Numbered from the stretch's first letter, positions 24,422-34,208 are shown. The stretch is DNA of 44,205 nucleotides from Planctomycetota bacterium (GCA_029260755.1 JAJDCQ010000234.1:1-44205); one strand, 5' to 3'. Notes: a model not told the origin generated them from the letters alone. Numbers and translations: made by a program.

Positions 24422-27412
24422 GTGGACCAGCACCCCGCCGCGAGCGCTCCCTACGACCTCGCCCCCGACACCGAGGAGCGGATCATTCCGCTCAAGCGGG
24501 ACATCCGCGCCCTCGGCGACCTCCTCGGTCAGGCCCTCCGGACGATGGAGGGCGAGGCCTTCTTCGAGACCGAGGAGAAGGTGCGGCAGCTCGCGAAGGA
24601 CGCGCGTCAGACGGGCGACGCCGCCGTCGTCGCGCAGCTCCGCGCCACCCTCGCCGGGCTCGACTCCGAGGCGGCCGTCGCCATCGCGCGCTGCTTCTCG
24701 GTCTATCTCCAGCTCGTGAACATCGCCGAGCAGAGCCACCGGATCCGGCGGATGCGGCAGTACGAGAGCCGCCCCGACGCGAGGCCGCAGCGGAGCTCGT
24801 TCGCCGAGCTGGCCGACGTCGTCGCGGCGGGTGGCGTCTCGGCCGAGGAGGTGAGCCGGCTCCTCGAGGGCCTCAACGTCTCGCTCGTCCTGACGGCCCA
24901 CCCGACCGAGAGCCTTCGCAAGACGATCCTCCACAAGCACCGGCGCATCTCCGATCTGCTCGCCGAGGGCGAGGAGCGCGTCCTCACGCCGCGCGAGAAG
25001 GCGGCGCTCGACGACGAGCTGCTCCGCGAGGTGATGCTCCTCTGGTGCACCAACGATGTCCGGCCCGAGAAGCCCGGCGTCCTCGACGAGGTGCGGCGCG
25101 GCCTCTTCTACATCGAGACGGTCCTCGCCGACGCGATCCCCGAGGTGACCGCGCGCCTCGAGGCCGAGCTGCGCCGCGCCTACCCGGACGCCGACCTGCG
25201 CGTCGGCCCGATCCTGCGGGTCGGCTCGTGGATGGGCGGCGACCGCGACGGTCATCCGCTGATCACGACCGAGGTGACCGAGCGGACGGCCGCGCTCCAC
25301 AAGGACCTCGCCCTCCGGCTCCACCGCGAGGACGCGTGGCGGCTCTACCGGAGGCTGTCGGTCTCGTCGGTCGTCGCGCCGATGCCGGACGCCGCGCACG
25401 CCCTCGTGGCGGACGTGCTCGAGCGCGCGGGCCCGGGGGCGGTCGCCGCGCTCCGCGGGCGTCACGCGGGCGAGACGTGGCGTCGGGCGATCTGGGCGAT
25501 GGCGACGCGCCTCGACGCGACCGTCTCGGCGCACCGCGCCCGGTTCTCGTTCCTCAGGCCCGCCGAGCCGGCGGGCGGCGGCGCGAGCGTCTACGATCCG
25601 GAGGGCGCGCCGGCCCGCCGGATGATCGAGGGCGTCGTCCCCTACGCCGACGCGGCCGAGCTCCTCGGGGACCTCGATCGCCTCGCAGACGCGCTCGGCG
25701 CCGCGCCCGGCGGAGAGATTCTCGTCGCCGGCAACATCGATCGGTTCCGGCGCCGGGTGGCGACGTTCGGCTTCGCCCTCGCGAGCATCGACATCCGTCA
25801 GGACAGCTCGGTCCACGCGGCCGTCGTCGGCGAGCTCCTCGGCCGGGCCGGCCTCCTCCCGGAGGGGCGCCGCTACGAGGACCTCGACGACGACGAGCGG
25901 GTGGCGCTCCTGACCCGCGAGATCGCCGACCCGCGCCGCCTCACCGGCGTGGATCTCGGCCGCCTCTCGGAGCCGGCCCGCGAGCTGCTCGAGCTGCTCC
26001 GCCTCGTGAGGCGGCTCCAGGCGGAGGTCGATCCCCGGATCATCACCAACTACGTGATCAGCCACACCGAGGGGGTGAGCGACATCCTGGCCGTGTCGCT
26101 CCTGATGAAGGAGGCCGATCTCCTCGAGCTCCCCGCGGGCGGTTCGGCCGGGACGAGCGCGCTCGACGTCGTTCCGCTCTTCGAGACGATCGGCGACCTG
26201 CGCGCCGGCGCCGAGATCTGCGACCGACTCGTCACGAACCCCGTCTATCGCCGTCAGCTCGACGCGCGCGGCCGCCTCCAGGAGGTGATGCTCGGCTACT
26301 CCGACAGCAACAAGGACGGCGGCTACCTCACCAGCGTCTGGGAGGTCTACAAGGCGCAGGTCCGGCTCGCGGCCATGGCCGACCGGCGCGAGGTGCGCCT
26401 TCGCCTCTTCCACGGTCGCGGCGGGGCGATCGGACGCGGCGGCGGCCCGGCCTACAGCTCGGTCATCGCGCAGCCGCGCGGGAGCGTCGGCGGCCAGATG
26501 CGGCTGACCGAGCAGGGCGAGGTGATCGGCTGGAAGTACGGCGTCCCGGGGATGGCCCGGCGCAACCTCGAGACGGTCGTCTCCGCGACGATGGAGGCCT
26601 CGCTCCCGCCGCTCCGCGGCGAGCTCTACCCCGAGCTCGACAGCGCGTGGGGGACGTTGCTCGATGCCCTCTCGGAGACCTCGCGGACCGCCTTCCGCGC
26701 CCTCGTCTACGAGACGCCGGAGTTCATCGACTACTTCCGGGACGCCACCCCGATCAGCGAGGTCGACCTCCTCAACATCGGGAGCCGGCCGGCGCGCCGG
26801 AAGGGCGGCCCGAGCATCGACAAGCTCCGGGCGATCCCCTGGCACATGGCGTGGGTGCAGAGCCGGGCGCTTCTCCCCGGATGGTATGGCCTCGGCGCGG
26901 CGCTCGGCGGCTTCATCGACGCCGGCGGCGGGCTCGACCCGGCGGTCGTCGCCGAGCTGGCGGGCGGCGTCGCCGACCCCGGGGCGGATCCACGCGCCGC
27001 TCGGGTGGCGATCCTCCGCGAGGGCTATCGCCTCTGGCCGTTCTTCTCCTCGACGCTCGACAACGCGCAGATGTCGCTCGCCAAGGCGGATCGGACGGTG
27101 GCGCTCGCCTACTCCGAGCTCGTCGAGGACACCGAGCTGGCCCGGCGCATGTTCGACCGGGTCTGGAACGAGCACGCCCGGGCGACCGCGGCGGTCGTCG
27201 AGATCATCGGCGCGGAGAGCCTCCTCGAACACAACCCCGTGCTACGGCACTCGATCGACCGGCGGAACCCATACGTCGATCCGCTGCACCATCTCGAGAT
27301 CCGAGCCCTCCGGGAGCAGCGGGCGGCCTCCGAGGAGGGAGGCGCGACCCTCGACCCGCTCCTGGGGGTCACGGTCAACGGGATCGCGGCCGGGATGCGC
27401 AACACGGGGTGA
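24422..27412 (+). CDS. ppc: phosphoenolpyruvate carboxylase
   Basis: 996 residues from GTG. It adds bicarbonate to phosphoenolpyruvate to make oxaloacetate, refilling the citric acid cycle. Diagnostic motifs are all present: LVLTAHPTES with catalytic H160, GSWMGGDRDGHP, LGYSDSNKDGGY (K631), FHGRGGAIGRGGGP with H664 and R666 for substrate binding, QPRGSVGGQMRLTEQGE, and the C-terminal NGIAAGMRNTG with the terminal Gly typical of the family. It is somewhat longer than most bacterial enzymes (about 880-960). The N-terminus lacks the plant-type phosphorylation motif. It is a single gene, followed after 92 bases by an unrelated kinase. Allosteric residues were not assessed. Confidence 0.98.
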   Translation: MDQHPAASAPYDLAPDTEERIIPLKRDIRALGDLLGQALRTMEGEAFFETEEKVRQLAKDARQTGDAAVVAQLRATLAGLDSEAAVAIARCFSVYLQLVNIAEQSHRIRRMRQYESRPDARPQRSSFAELADVVAAGGVSAEEVSRLLEGLNVSLVLTAHPTESLRKTILHKHRRISDLLAEGEERVLTPREKAALDDELLREVMLLWCTNDVRPEKPGVLDEVRRGLFYIETVLADAIPEVTARLEAELRRAYPDADLRVGPILRVGSWMGGDRDGHPLITTEVTERTAALHKDLALRLHREDAWRLYRRLSVSSVVAPMPDAAHALVADVLERAGPGAVAALRGRHAGETWRRAIWAMATRLDATVSAHRARFSFLRPAEPAGGGASVYDPEGAPARRMIEGVVPYADAAELLGDLDRLADALGAAPGGEILVAGNIDRFRRRVATFGFALASIDIRQDSSVHAAVVGELLGRAGLLPEGRRYEDLDDDERVALLTREIADPRRLTGVDLGRLSEPARELLELLRLVRRLQAEVDPRIITNYVISHTEGVSDILAVSLLMKEADLLELPAGGSAGTSALDVVPLFETIGDLRAGAEICDRLVTNPVYRRQLDARGRLQEVMLGYSDSNKDGGYLTSVWEVYKAQVRLAAMADRREVRLRLFHGRGGAIGRGGGPAYSSVIAQPRGSVGGQMRLTEQGEVIGWKYGVPGMARRNLETVVSATMEASLPPLRGELYPELDSAWGTLLDALSETSRTAFRALVYETPEFIDYFRDATPISEVDLLNIGSRPARRKGGPSIDKLRAIPWHMAWVQSRALLPGWYGLGAALGGFIDAGGGLDPAVVAELAGGVADPGADPRAARVAILREGYRLWPFFSSTLDNAQMSLAKADRTVALAYSELVEDTELARRMFDRVWNEHARATAAVVEIIGAESLLEHNPVLRHSIDRRNPYVDPLHHLEIRALREQRAASEEGGATLDPLLGVTVNGIAAGMRNTG

Positions 27413-27504
27413 TGTCCCGGTTTTCGGGGCCTGCACGCCTGCCGGTTGAAAAAAAATCCGGACGCGTGACGATGATGGAACGGACTGCCTGGAGGACAGA
27501 GGCG

Positions 27505-28848
27505 ATGTCACCCGAACCACGCGCTGCCGCGGCTGGCGGCGCAACGGCGGCTGGAGCGGACCCGCTTCTCGGCAACGTGCTCGGCGGAGCACGCCTGGAG
27601 CGGTGTCTCAACAAGAGCAAGCTCTCTGCCGTCTATCTCGGCCGACTCGAGAACAGCGGTCTCGAGGTCGCCGTCAAGGTGTTCAGTCCCGCGTGGTCCC
27701 GCGGCGGCGGCATGACGCCCGAGCGGTTCGTCCGCGAGGGTCGGTCGCTGGCGTCGCTCGATCACCCCAACATCGTGAAGGTCTACGACATCGGGGAGCA
27801 GGCGGGCTACTTCTTCATCGTGATGAACTTCCTCAAGGGCGCCCGGCCCTTGAAGCTGGTCGGCGACCAGTGCCGCCTGACGATCCCGCAGGTCGTCGAG
27901 GTCGCGCGCGCGATCGCGAACGCGCTCGCCTACATCCACAACATGGGCCTCGTTCATCGCGACGTGAAGCCGACGAACATCCACATCACCGGCGACGGGA
28001 AGCCGATCCTCGCGGACTTCAGCCTGGTCAAGGTCGAGGGCGCGAGTCAGCAGCTCACCCAGCAGGGAACGATCCTCGGCACGGTCAACTACATGCCGCC
28101 CGAGCAGGCGCGCCCCGATGGGTCGTTCGGGCCGGTCGGCCCGGCCGCCGACATCTACGCCCTCGGGGCGACGATGTTCTGGATGATGACCGGCGAGCCG
28201 CCCTTCAAGGGCCGGACGCCGATGGAGACGATCATCAAGCTCCTCAAGGAGGACGTGCCGAAGCCCTCGAAGTTCCGGGCCGACCGATCGCCGCCGGCGC
28301 TCGAGAAGCTCGTCCTCAAGATGCTCAAGAAGAAGCAGTCGGATCGGCCGCAGAGCGCCCACGACGTGATGCAGGGGCTCGAGGCGCTGATCCCGAAGGC
28401 GCCGACCCCGCCGCCGGCGCCCACCCCTGGCTCCTCGGCGCCCCCGCCGGTCCCGCGGGTGAGCAGCGGCGAGATCGCGGCGCGCAAGCCGGTCGGGACG
28501 AGCCCGTCGGTGCCCGTCGCCACCCGGCCGAGCCCGGCGGATCCGATGCCCGCGGCGAAGTCGTCCGGCTCGGCGCGCACGGTGGGCGAGCCGCCGGCGG
28601 TGCCATCGGCTCAGGCGATGACCCCGGCGGCCGGGATGGGCGCGCCCGTCATGGCGGCGCCGAGCTACCCGCCGCCGCCGGCCCCCGAAGTGAAGATCAT
28701 GGGGACGATCGCCGGGCCGGGGCACATCGTCGTCGCGAAGAGCGCGTTCATGCTGCTCATCGTCGCGGCGCTGTTCGGCTGGGCGGTGGCCGGCGCGCTC
28801 GCCACCTACGTCGTCCTCGGCGGCGGAGCCGCTGGCGGCGGCGGCTGA
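27505..28848 (+). CDS. degenerate Ser/Thr kinase with C-terminal membrane anchor
   Basis: 447 residues from ATG 27505, chosen because GGAGG (27491-27495) lies nine bases before it; ATGs at 27472 and 27475 have no such site. The kinase domain (~25-300) keeps K58 (VAVK), HRD 151-153 with KPTN, and GTVNYMPPEQ. However, the glycine loop is replaced by LNKSKLSAVY with no glycine, and DFG is DFS (171-173). It may bind ATP poorly or act as a pseudokinase; some bacterial kinases of this sort remain active. Residues ~300-405 are Pro/Ala-rich and a transmembrane helix lies near 412-436 (FMLLIVAALFGWAVAGALATY), with almost nothing outside. The next gene starts 25 bases later and encodes a membrane protein with a TPR-like outside domain, a plausible sensing partner. 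Confidence 0.92.
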   Translation: MSPEPRAAAAGGATAAGADPLLGNVLGGARLERCLNKSKLSAVYLGRLENSGLEVAVKVFSPAWSRGGGMTPERFVREGRSLASLDHPNIVKVYDIGEQAGYFFIVMNFLKGARPLKLVGDQCRLTIPQVVEVARAIANALAYIHNMGLVHRDVKPTNIHITGDGKPILADFSLVKVEGASQQLTQQGTILGTVNYMPPEQARPDGSFGPVGPAADIYALGATMFWMMTGEPPFKGRTPMETIIKLLKEDVPKPSKFRADRSPPALEKLVLKMLKKKQSDRPQSAHDVMQGLEALIPKAPTPPPAPTPGSSAPPPVPRVSSGEIAARKPVGTSPSVPVATRPSPADPMPAAKSSGSARTVGEPPAVPSAQAMTPAAGMGAPVMAAPSYPPPPAPEVKIMGTIAGPGHIVVAKSAFMLLIVAALFGWAVAGALATYVVLGGGAAGGGG

Positions 28849-28873
28849 TCGCCGCGCCGCACCCGGTCGCGAC

Positions 28874-31510
28874 GTGAGCGAGGGGCGAGCTGGCCGCGCC
28901 GCCATCCGCGACCGCATCCTCCTCGCGCTCCTGATCCTGGTCGCCCTCTTCCTCATCGCTCGGGTCGCGGGCCCGAAGCTCCTCGAGCGGCGGCTCGCGT
29001 CGCCGCCTCCGCCGCCTCCGGTCGTGGGTCCCCGCGCGACGGTCGAGGCGCGCGTCCACGACTGCGGGGCGACGGTCGCGCCACGACTCGTCCACGCGAC
29101 GAAGCTCGTCCCGCTCGCCCGCGGCCAGCTCCTCCGAGCCGGCGTCTCCGAAGCCGGGGCGACGATGCGCCAGGCGCTCGGGATGATCGCGCGCGCTTCG
29201 GAGGGGCTCGCGGACTGCGGCGGGTCGGTCGATGCGGCGACGCCGGGGTCCGTCGTCGCGCTGTTCCCGGGGGAGCCAGACGACGCGCACGCGGCCCTGG
29301 CGGGGCGCATCGCCGAGGTCGAGCGCGAGGCTGCGCTGATCGCGGCCGAGGCGCTCGCTCCGACCGAGCCCGAGCGTGCCCTCGCGCTCCTCGAGGACCG
29401 GTCGAGGCTCACTCCGGAGCAGGTGCCCGCGGCGGAGCTGATCCGAGCGGTCGCGTTCGAGGCGTCGGGGCGACCGGAGCGCGCGATCGAGACTCTCACG
29501 GCTCTCGCCGTGCACCACCGGGTCGACGAGCGCGATACCTACGAGACCTCGACCGTGCGCGCTCTCGCCGCCGCCCGACTCGGCGATGTCGCTCGCGCCG
29601 TGGCGTTCCTCGATGACGCGCGCGCGCGGGACGTCGATCCAGAGCGCCCCGATGCGGCCGCGATCTCCGCCATCCTGCACCTGGCCCGCGACCGCCCGGA
29701 GTGGCCGGGCTACCCGGTGAACGTCGGCCCTACAGCCGCGGACCGCGAGGTCGCCGGCTGGGATCTCGACGTCGTCGCGAAGGGCATCGACCACCCCGAA
29801 GCGTGGCAGGCGCTGCCGACGGCGAGGTCGGTCCCGGCTGCCGCCGTGGCGTTCGCTGCACGGGTCGTCGGCTCCGAGAGGCGTCTCGGCTTGCTCCGTC
29901 GCGCGATCGTCCTCGATCCCCGGCTCGGCTTCGCCCGTCTGGAGCTCGCGTCGGCCGCCGCGATCGCCGGACGCGCGGACGAGGCGAGCGCGTCGCTCGA
30001 CGCCTTCGCGGCCCTCGGGAACGCGGTCAGTGACGCGGGCGGGAGCGTCGACGGCGTCCGCCTGCCGATTCCGCTCCTCTCCGACGCCTCGCGCATCGAG
30101 GCCGTCCTGGTCGTCCTCGCCGGCGATGCCGGCGGCGCGTCGCCTTCGAGCAGCCGGGTGCGGCAGCGGCTCGACCGGGCCGCCGGGGCGGTCGCTGGCC
30201 GGGCGCTCGAGCTCGCGCTCGCCATCCTCGACGAGGTCCGAGCATTCGCGCCCGCCGACCCGGACGGGTGGATCCTCCGCGCGCGGGCGCTCGATCGGCT
30301 CGAGCGAGCCGACGAGGCCGGCGCCGCGCTCGACCAGGGATGCGCCCTCGCGCCTGGTCAGGGCCGCCTGCTCGCGGCGCGGGCGGAGTGGCGCCTCCGG
30401 CGGGGCGGCGAAGACGAGGACATGCTCGCGGGGGCCGAGAAGGACGCGGACTGCGCGATCGCGGCGATGAGCGACCGTCCCGACAGTCTGGTCGAGCTCG
30501 CGACCCGCCATCGCGTCCGCGCCCGCATCCGGATGGCGCGAGGTGACCGAGCCGGCGCGCTCGAGGACTATCGGAGGGTCGTCGCGGTCGACGGGACGTC
30601 GGTCGAGGCGCTCGCGAGCCTCCTCGACGCCGCGATCAAGCGCGGCGACGCGAGCGCGCGTCTGCGCCTGCGCGTCGCCCTCGAGACCGCCCAGTCGGTG
30701 AGGAGCTGGCGAGCGAGTCTTCTCGTCGCGCGCGCGACCTCGGCGCGACGCTCCGGGCGGGGGTGGGAGGCGTTCGAGCTCGCAGAAGAGGCATTCGACC
30801 TCGACCCCGGGAGCGGCCAGGTCTGGCTCGCCCGCGCCCGATGCCGCCTCGACCTCGACGGGGCGATCGCCACCTTCCTTCTCGACCTCGGTCGGGCGAC
30901 GCTCCTCGATGCGGGAATCTGGCGCGAGCCGATCCAGAACGCCCTCTGGGACGGATGGAAGGCACGGACACCGACCGCCTTCATCGCTGGGCTCGAGCCC
31001 TTTGCCGCTGCCGGGGCGCCACGCGTCGACGACGCGCGGGTCGTGCGTGCGCTGATGCGCGTTCTGCTCGCGTATCGTACGCCCGGGGTCGTCCCCGTCG
31101 GGTACGCCGCGGAGCTCGACTCGGTCCTCGAACGTCATCCGCGCTCGGTCATCGTCCTGGCCCACCGGGCGGCGCTTCTCCACGCCGCCCTCGAGAGCGG
31201 GGGCGGCCCGGGTATCGATCTCGAGGGCGGCGCGGCCCGCGTCCAGGCGGACGTCGACGCGGCTCTCGCGCTCTCGCCGGGCGACCCGCTCGCGAATCTC
31301 GTAGCGGCGCAGCTCCTGGCGGCGGGCTTCCCGACGCCGGTGGAGCGGGGCGAGCCGTTCGAGAGGGCCGTCGACCATCTCGTCCGCGCGATTGACGGCG
31401 GCGTGCCGCCGAACGTGGTTCGTGGGATCATCGCGCTCGGCGAGGTCGAGCGTGCGCCTGAAGTGGAAGAGGCGTTGCATCGTCAGAGGGAGCGCCACGG
31501 CGTGCGGTGA
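28874..31510 (+). CDS. membrane-anchored TPR-like extracytoplasmic protein
   Basis: 878 residues from GTG. The N-terminus has one transmembrane helix (RILLALLILVALFLIARVAG, about 14-32) and a Pro-rich spacer. The remainder is alpha-helical and Ala/Asp/Glu-rich with TPR-like units, for example AFELAEEAFDLDPGSGQVWL and VDAALALSPGDPLANLVAAQ. No catalytic motif. It is likely a soluble-side solenoid binding other envelope proteins. It lies 25 bases after the degenerate kinase gene, so the two are probably translated from one message; together they look like a split version of the kinase-TM-TPR protein at 20408. Codon use is a little less GC-extreme than in the neighbours. Confidence 0.85.
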   Translation: MSEGRAGRAAIRDRILLALLILVALFLIARVAGPKLLERRLASPPPPPPVVGPRATVEARVHDCGATVAPRLVHATKLVPLARGQLLRAGVSEAGATMRQALGMIARASEGLADCGGSVDAATPGSVVALFPGEPDDAHAALAGRIAEVEREAALIAAEALAPTEPERALALLEDRSRLTPEQVPAAELIRAVAFEASGRPERAIETLTALAVHHRVDERDTYETSTVRALAAARLGDVARAVAFLDDARARDVDPERPDAAAISAILHLARDRPEWPGYPVNVGPTAADREVAGWDLDVVAKGIDHPEAWQALPTARSVPAAAVAFAARVVGSERRLGLLRRAIVLDPRLGFARLELASAAAIAGRADEASASLDAFAALGNAVSDAGGSVDGVRLPIPLLSDASRIEAVLVVLAGDAGGASPSSSRVRQRLDRAAGAVAGRALELALAILDEVRAFAPADPDGWILRARALDRLERADEAGAALDQGCALAPGQGRLLAARAEWRLRRGGEDEDMLAGAEKDADCAIAAMSDRPDSLVELATRHRVRARIRMARGDRAGALEDYRRVVAVDGTSVEALASLLDAAIKRGDASARLRLRVALETAQSVRSWRASLLVARATSARRSGRGWEAFELAEEAFDLDPGSGQVWLARARCRLDLDGAIATFLLDLGRATLLDAGIWREPIQNALWDGWKARTPTAFIAGLEPFAAAGAPRVDDARVVRALMRVLLAYRTPGVVPVGYAAELDSVLERHPRSVIVLAHRAALLHAALESGGGPGIDLEGGAARVQADVDAALALSPGDPLANLVAAQLLAAGFPTPVERGEPFERAVDHLVRAIDGGVPPNVVRGIIALGEVERAPEVEEALHRQRERHGVR

Positions 31511-31592
31511 GGCGCGGTTGCCAGCGGCGCGCCCAGACCATAGGCTCGTCTCGTTGGCTCACCCGAGCTCCGATTCCCCGGAGGCACGCCCG

Positions 31593-33296
31593 ATGTCTTT
31601 TCGCCGCCTGGACTCCCGCGTGAGGATCCTCGTCCTATCCGCGATCGTCGCCTCGATCGTCGCGGTCGCCCTCCTCGCGCCGAGCGGTGCGCGCCCGGCC
31701 ACGACGGCCCGGGCCGACGACGCGCCCGCGAAGAAGGACGACCCGCGTCGCCCCGAGAAGCCGGGCTGGGTCGGGCTCACCCTCGGCCTGGTCGCCCAGG
31801 CGACGCTGGCGGCGCACGACGTCGAGAACGCTTCGCTCGTGAAGCGGGCGGCGCCCGGGTCGCCGGCCGACACGGCCGGCTTCCAGCCGAACGACCTGAT
31901 CGTCGGGCACGACCTCGCGAAGACCGCCCACCCGCGCGACGTCGTGACGGTCTTCCGCTCGACGCCGCCGGGGACGAAGCACGTCTTCCAGGTGATTCGC
32001 GCCGGGAACGAGAAGCCGATCGAGCTCGTCCTCACCTCCGTCCGTCAGGACATGATCGGCGCCTGCGACCGGGCGATCGAGAAGGGCCTGACCTGGCTCG
32101 CGAAGCACCAGCTCGAGGACGGCTCGTTCCCGCACTTCGCCGCCGAGGGCGAGGTGGCCGGCGCGTCGTCGACGGCGCTCTTCCTGCGGTGCGCGGCGGT
32201 CGTCGCGCCCGAGCGGCGGAAGCCGATCGAGGGGGCGATCGAGAAGGCGCGGGCGTGGATCCTCGCCAATCAGGCCGAGGACGGCTCGCTCGCCGAGCCC
32301 GAGGAGGTCGTCTCCTACCGCCAGCACGCGACCTCGATCGCCGCCTGGGCGCTCGCCGAGCTCGGCCGCGAGGAGGATCGGGAGCCGGTGCTCCGGATGG
32401 GGCGCTTCCTCGCCGAGCACCAGGCGAACGAGGAGACCGGGTTCAACCGCTACAACCCCGGCTACGGCGCGATGAGCTACCTCGACATGCTCATCCCCGA
32501 CGCCTTCCGGTCCGACCTCTCGCTCATGTGCCACGTCCTCGAGGGGCTCGCCGCGAGCGGGCTGCCGCCCGAGGAGCTCGGGCCGGTGCTCGAGCGGGCC
32601 GGCGTCTTCGTCCGTCGCTGCCAGAACCTGGCGGATGCCCGGGTCGCGGGCGACGAGGGCGAAGGGGGTGACGGCGAGGGCGAAGACGAGGACGAGGGCG
32701 ACGACGGAGATGGGGGCGATGACGCCGCGACCCGCGCCGCGATGCTGGCCGCCCTCGACGGTGGCTTCGCGCCGCAGCCCGACGGGAGCAAGGGCGGCGC
32801 GACGATGCTGCCGAACGGCGACTTCGTCTTCCGGTCGTACGGGACGCCGACCGCCGACGGGATCCGGGCGCTTCTGTCGCTCGGCGTGGCGCCCGATGAT
32901 CCCCGGATCGTGGCCGCCCTCGACTGGCTGACGACCCGCTTTACCGTCAGGCAGAATCCGGGGTTACGGTCGGGAGCCGATCATTTCCAGTACGCTCACG
33001 CCCTCAGGTTCTACCTGCTGTATGCAGCATCCGAGGCATTTTCGCAGTCTACTGATGCAGGATGGCTCGGGGGACACCGCCCGGATGTCGTCGACGGGAA
33101 GCAGGTCGTCGACGTCGACTGGGCCTGGCAGATCGCCAACCACCTCGAGGCAAGGCAGCTCCCGGACGGCGCGTGGCGCAACGAGTTCGGTGGGATGCAG
33201 GAAGACCGGGGCGTGGTCGCGACGCCTTTCGCCGTCATGGCGCTCGAGCGGTGCCGGGCGGCCCTGACGGCCCGAGCCAAGGGGAGCGATCGATGA
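31593..33296 (+). CDS. exported PDZ + squalene-cyclase-like fold protein
   Basis: 567 residues from ATG 31593 with GGAGG eight bases upstream. The N-terminus (RILVLSAIVASIVAVALLAP) is a signal or anchor. Residues ~57-145 form a PDZ domain: GWVGLTL, then AAPGSPADTAGFQPNDLIVG and an FQVIRAG strand. From ~150 to the end are repeats of the prenyltransferase/squalene-oxidase barrel (LTWLAKHQLEDGSFPHFA, HLEARQLPDGAWRNEF, VVATPFAVMAL), interrupted near 353-377 by an acidic linker (DEGEGGDGEGEDEDEGDDG). The squalene cyclase DxDD acid motif is not evident, so a binding rather than cyclase role is likely. Its stop overlaps the ATG of a pseudopilin gene (ATGA). A stretch from 32940 to 33060 uses codons unlike the rest. 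Confidence 0.88.
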   Translation: MSFRRLDSRVRILVLSAIVASIVAVALLAPSGARPATTARADDAPAKKDDPRRPEKPGWVGLTLGLVAQATLAAHDVENASLVKRAAPGSPADTAGFQPNDLIVGHDLAKTAHPRDVVTVFRSTPPGTKHVFQVIRAGNEKPIELVLTSVRQDMIGACDRAIEKGLTWLAKHQLEDGSFPHFAAEGEVAGASSTALFLRCAAVVAPERRKPIEGAIEKARAWILANQAEDGSLAEPEEVVSYRQHATSIAAWALAELGREEDREPVLRMGRFLAEHQANEETGFNRYNPGYGAMSYLDMLIPDAFRSDLSLMCHVLEGLAASGLPPEELGPVLERAGVFVRRCQNLADARVAGDEGEGGDGEGEDEDEGDDGDGGDDAATRAAMLAALDGGFAPQPDGSKGGATMLPNGDFVFRSYGTPTADGIRALLSLGVAPDDPRIVAALDWLTTRFTVRQNPGLRSGADHFQYAHALRFYLLYAASEAFSQSTDAGWLGGHRPDVVDGKQVVDVDWAWQIANHLEARQLPDGAWRNEFGGMQEDRGVVATPFAVMALERCRAALTARAKGSDR

Positions 33297-34189
33297 GCAG
33301 TCGCAGCGAGCCGGTGGTCGTGAGGAGCCGCGCGAGGCGTGACCGAGGCCTCACCCTCATCGAGGTGATGGTCGCGCTCGCCCTGACGATCGTGATCGTC
33401 GGTCTGGTCGCGCAGATCTTCCGCCTCACCAGCAACATCTCCCGGACGTCGCTCGCGCAGATCGACGCCGCCCGCGAGGTCAACGCGGCCCTGACTCAGC
33501 TCGAGGCCGATCTGGCCCGGTACGAGCGGATCGCCGACCCCGGCTTCCCGCTCCAGGTCGTCGAGGGCGTCGCGAGCGTCGGGGGGACCAACTTCGTCGC
33601 CGACGAGATCTCGTTCCCCACCCGGACCGGCCTCGACGACCAGCTCGTGCAGGTGCACTACCGCCTCGAGCCGAGCGGCGACTTCCTCCGCCTCGTCCGC
33701 GGCGTCACGACGATCGTCGTCGATCTCGGGGCCGCCGGCTTCGCCCTCCAGGGCGCCGAGGATGTTCAGCCCCTCGTCACCCGCGCGAGCGGCTTCGACA
33801 TCCGCGTGCTCGATCCGCAGGACGCCCCCACCCCCGACCACTCGGTCCTCCGGGAGAACGCGGGCACCGAGGCGAACATGGTCACGCCGCCGACGCTCGT
33901 GATGGCCAATGACGTGCTCGCCGGGGTCGGGGCTCCGCCGCCGTTCCTCGACGACGCCGGCCTGGCCGTGATCGCGATCCAGGGCGGCAGCCGCCCGGTC
34001 GTCGTCGAGCGGCTCGCTCCGCCCAATGACGACGACTTCCGGATCTTCGGAGCCCCAAGCGGTTTCAACGCTAACGTCAATCTGATCGGCTTCGGCGAGC
34101 CGCCGGCCTACGAGTTTTCGATCCAGGCGCAGCTCCCGAGGTTCGCGACCGGTTCGGTGAGCTCGACGCGGCTCATCGCGGCTCGATAA
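33293..34189 (+). CDS. minor pseudopilin, GspJ/PilW-like
   Basis: 298 residues. Prepilin leader ending ARRDRG, cleavage expected after G19, then LTLIEVMVALALTIVIVGLV with Glu at +5 (E24). The body is longer than in the small major pseudopilins and has the beta-rich pattern of GspJ/PilW-type minor subunits (QLEADLARYERI, VHYRLEPSGDFLRLVRG). It would be cleaved by a prepilin peptidase and help start or cap a pseudopilus. The start overlaps the end of the PDZ protein gene, implying coupled translation. A GspK-like gene lies 485 bases downstream, with a small exported peptide gene between them. No secretin or ATPase gene is in the window. Confidence 0.9.
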   Translation: MSSRSEPVVVRSRARRDRGLTLIEVMVALALTIVIVGLVAQIFRLTSNISRTSLAQIDAAREVNAALTQLEADLARYERIADPGFPLQVVEGVASVGGTNFVADEISFPTRTGLDDQLVQVHYRLEPSGDFLRLVRGVTTIVVDLGAAGFALQGAEDVQPLVTRASGFDIRVLDPQDAPTPDHSVLRENAGTEANMVTPPTLVMANDVLAGVGAPPPFLDDAGLAVIAIQGGSRPVVVERLAPPNDDDFRIFGAPSGFNANVNLIGFGEPPAYEFSIQAQLPRFATGSVSSTRLIAAR

Positions 34190-34208
34190 AAGCATCGGTT
34201 TTTCCGTT

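Noticed and set aside
24304..27500. Open frame running through the phosphoenolpyruvate carboxylase gene and into the kinase
   Set aside because: The part over the carboxylase is Arg/Pro-rich nonsense; only the kinase from 27505 is supported.
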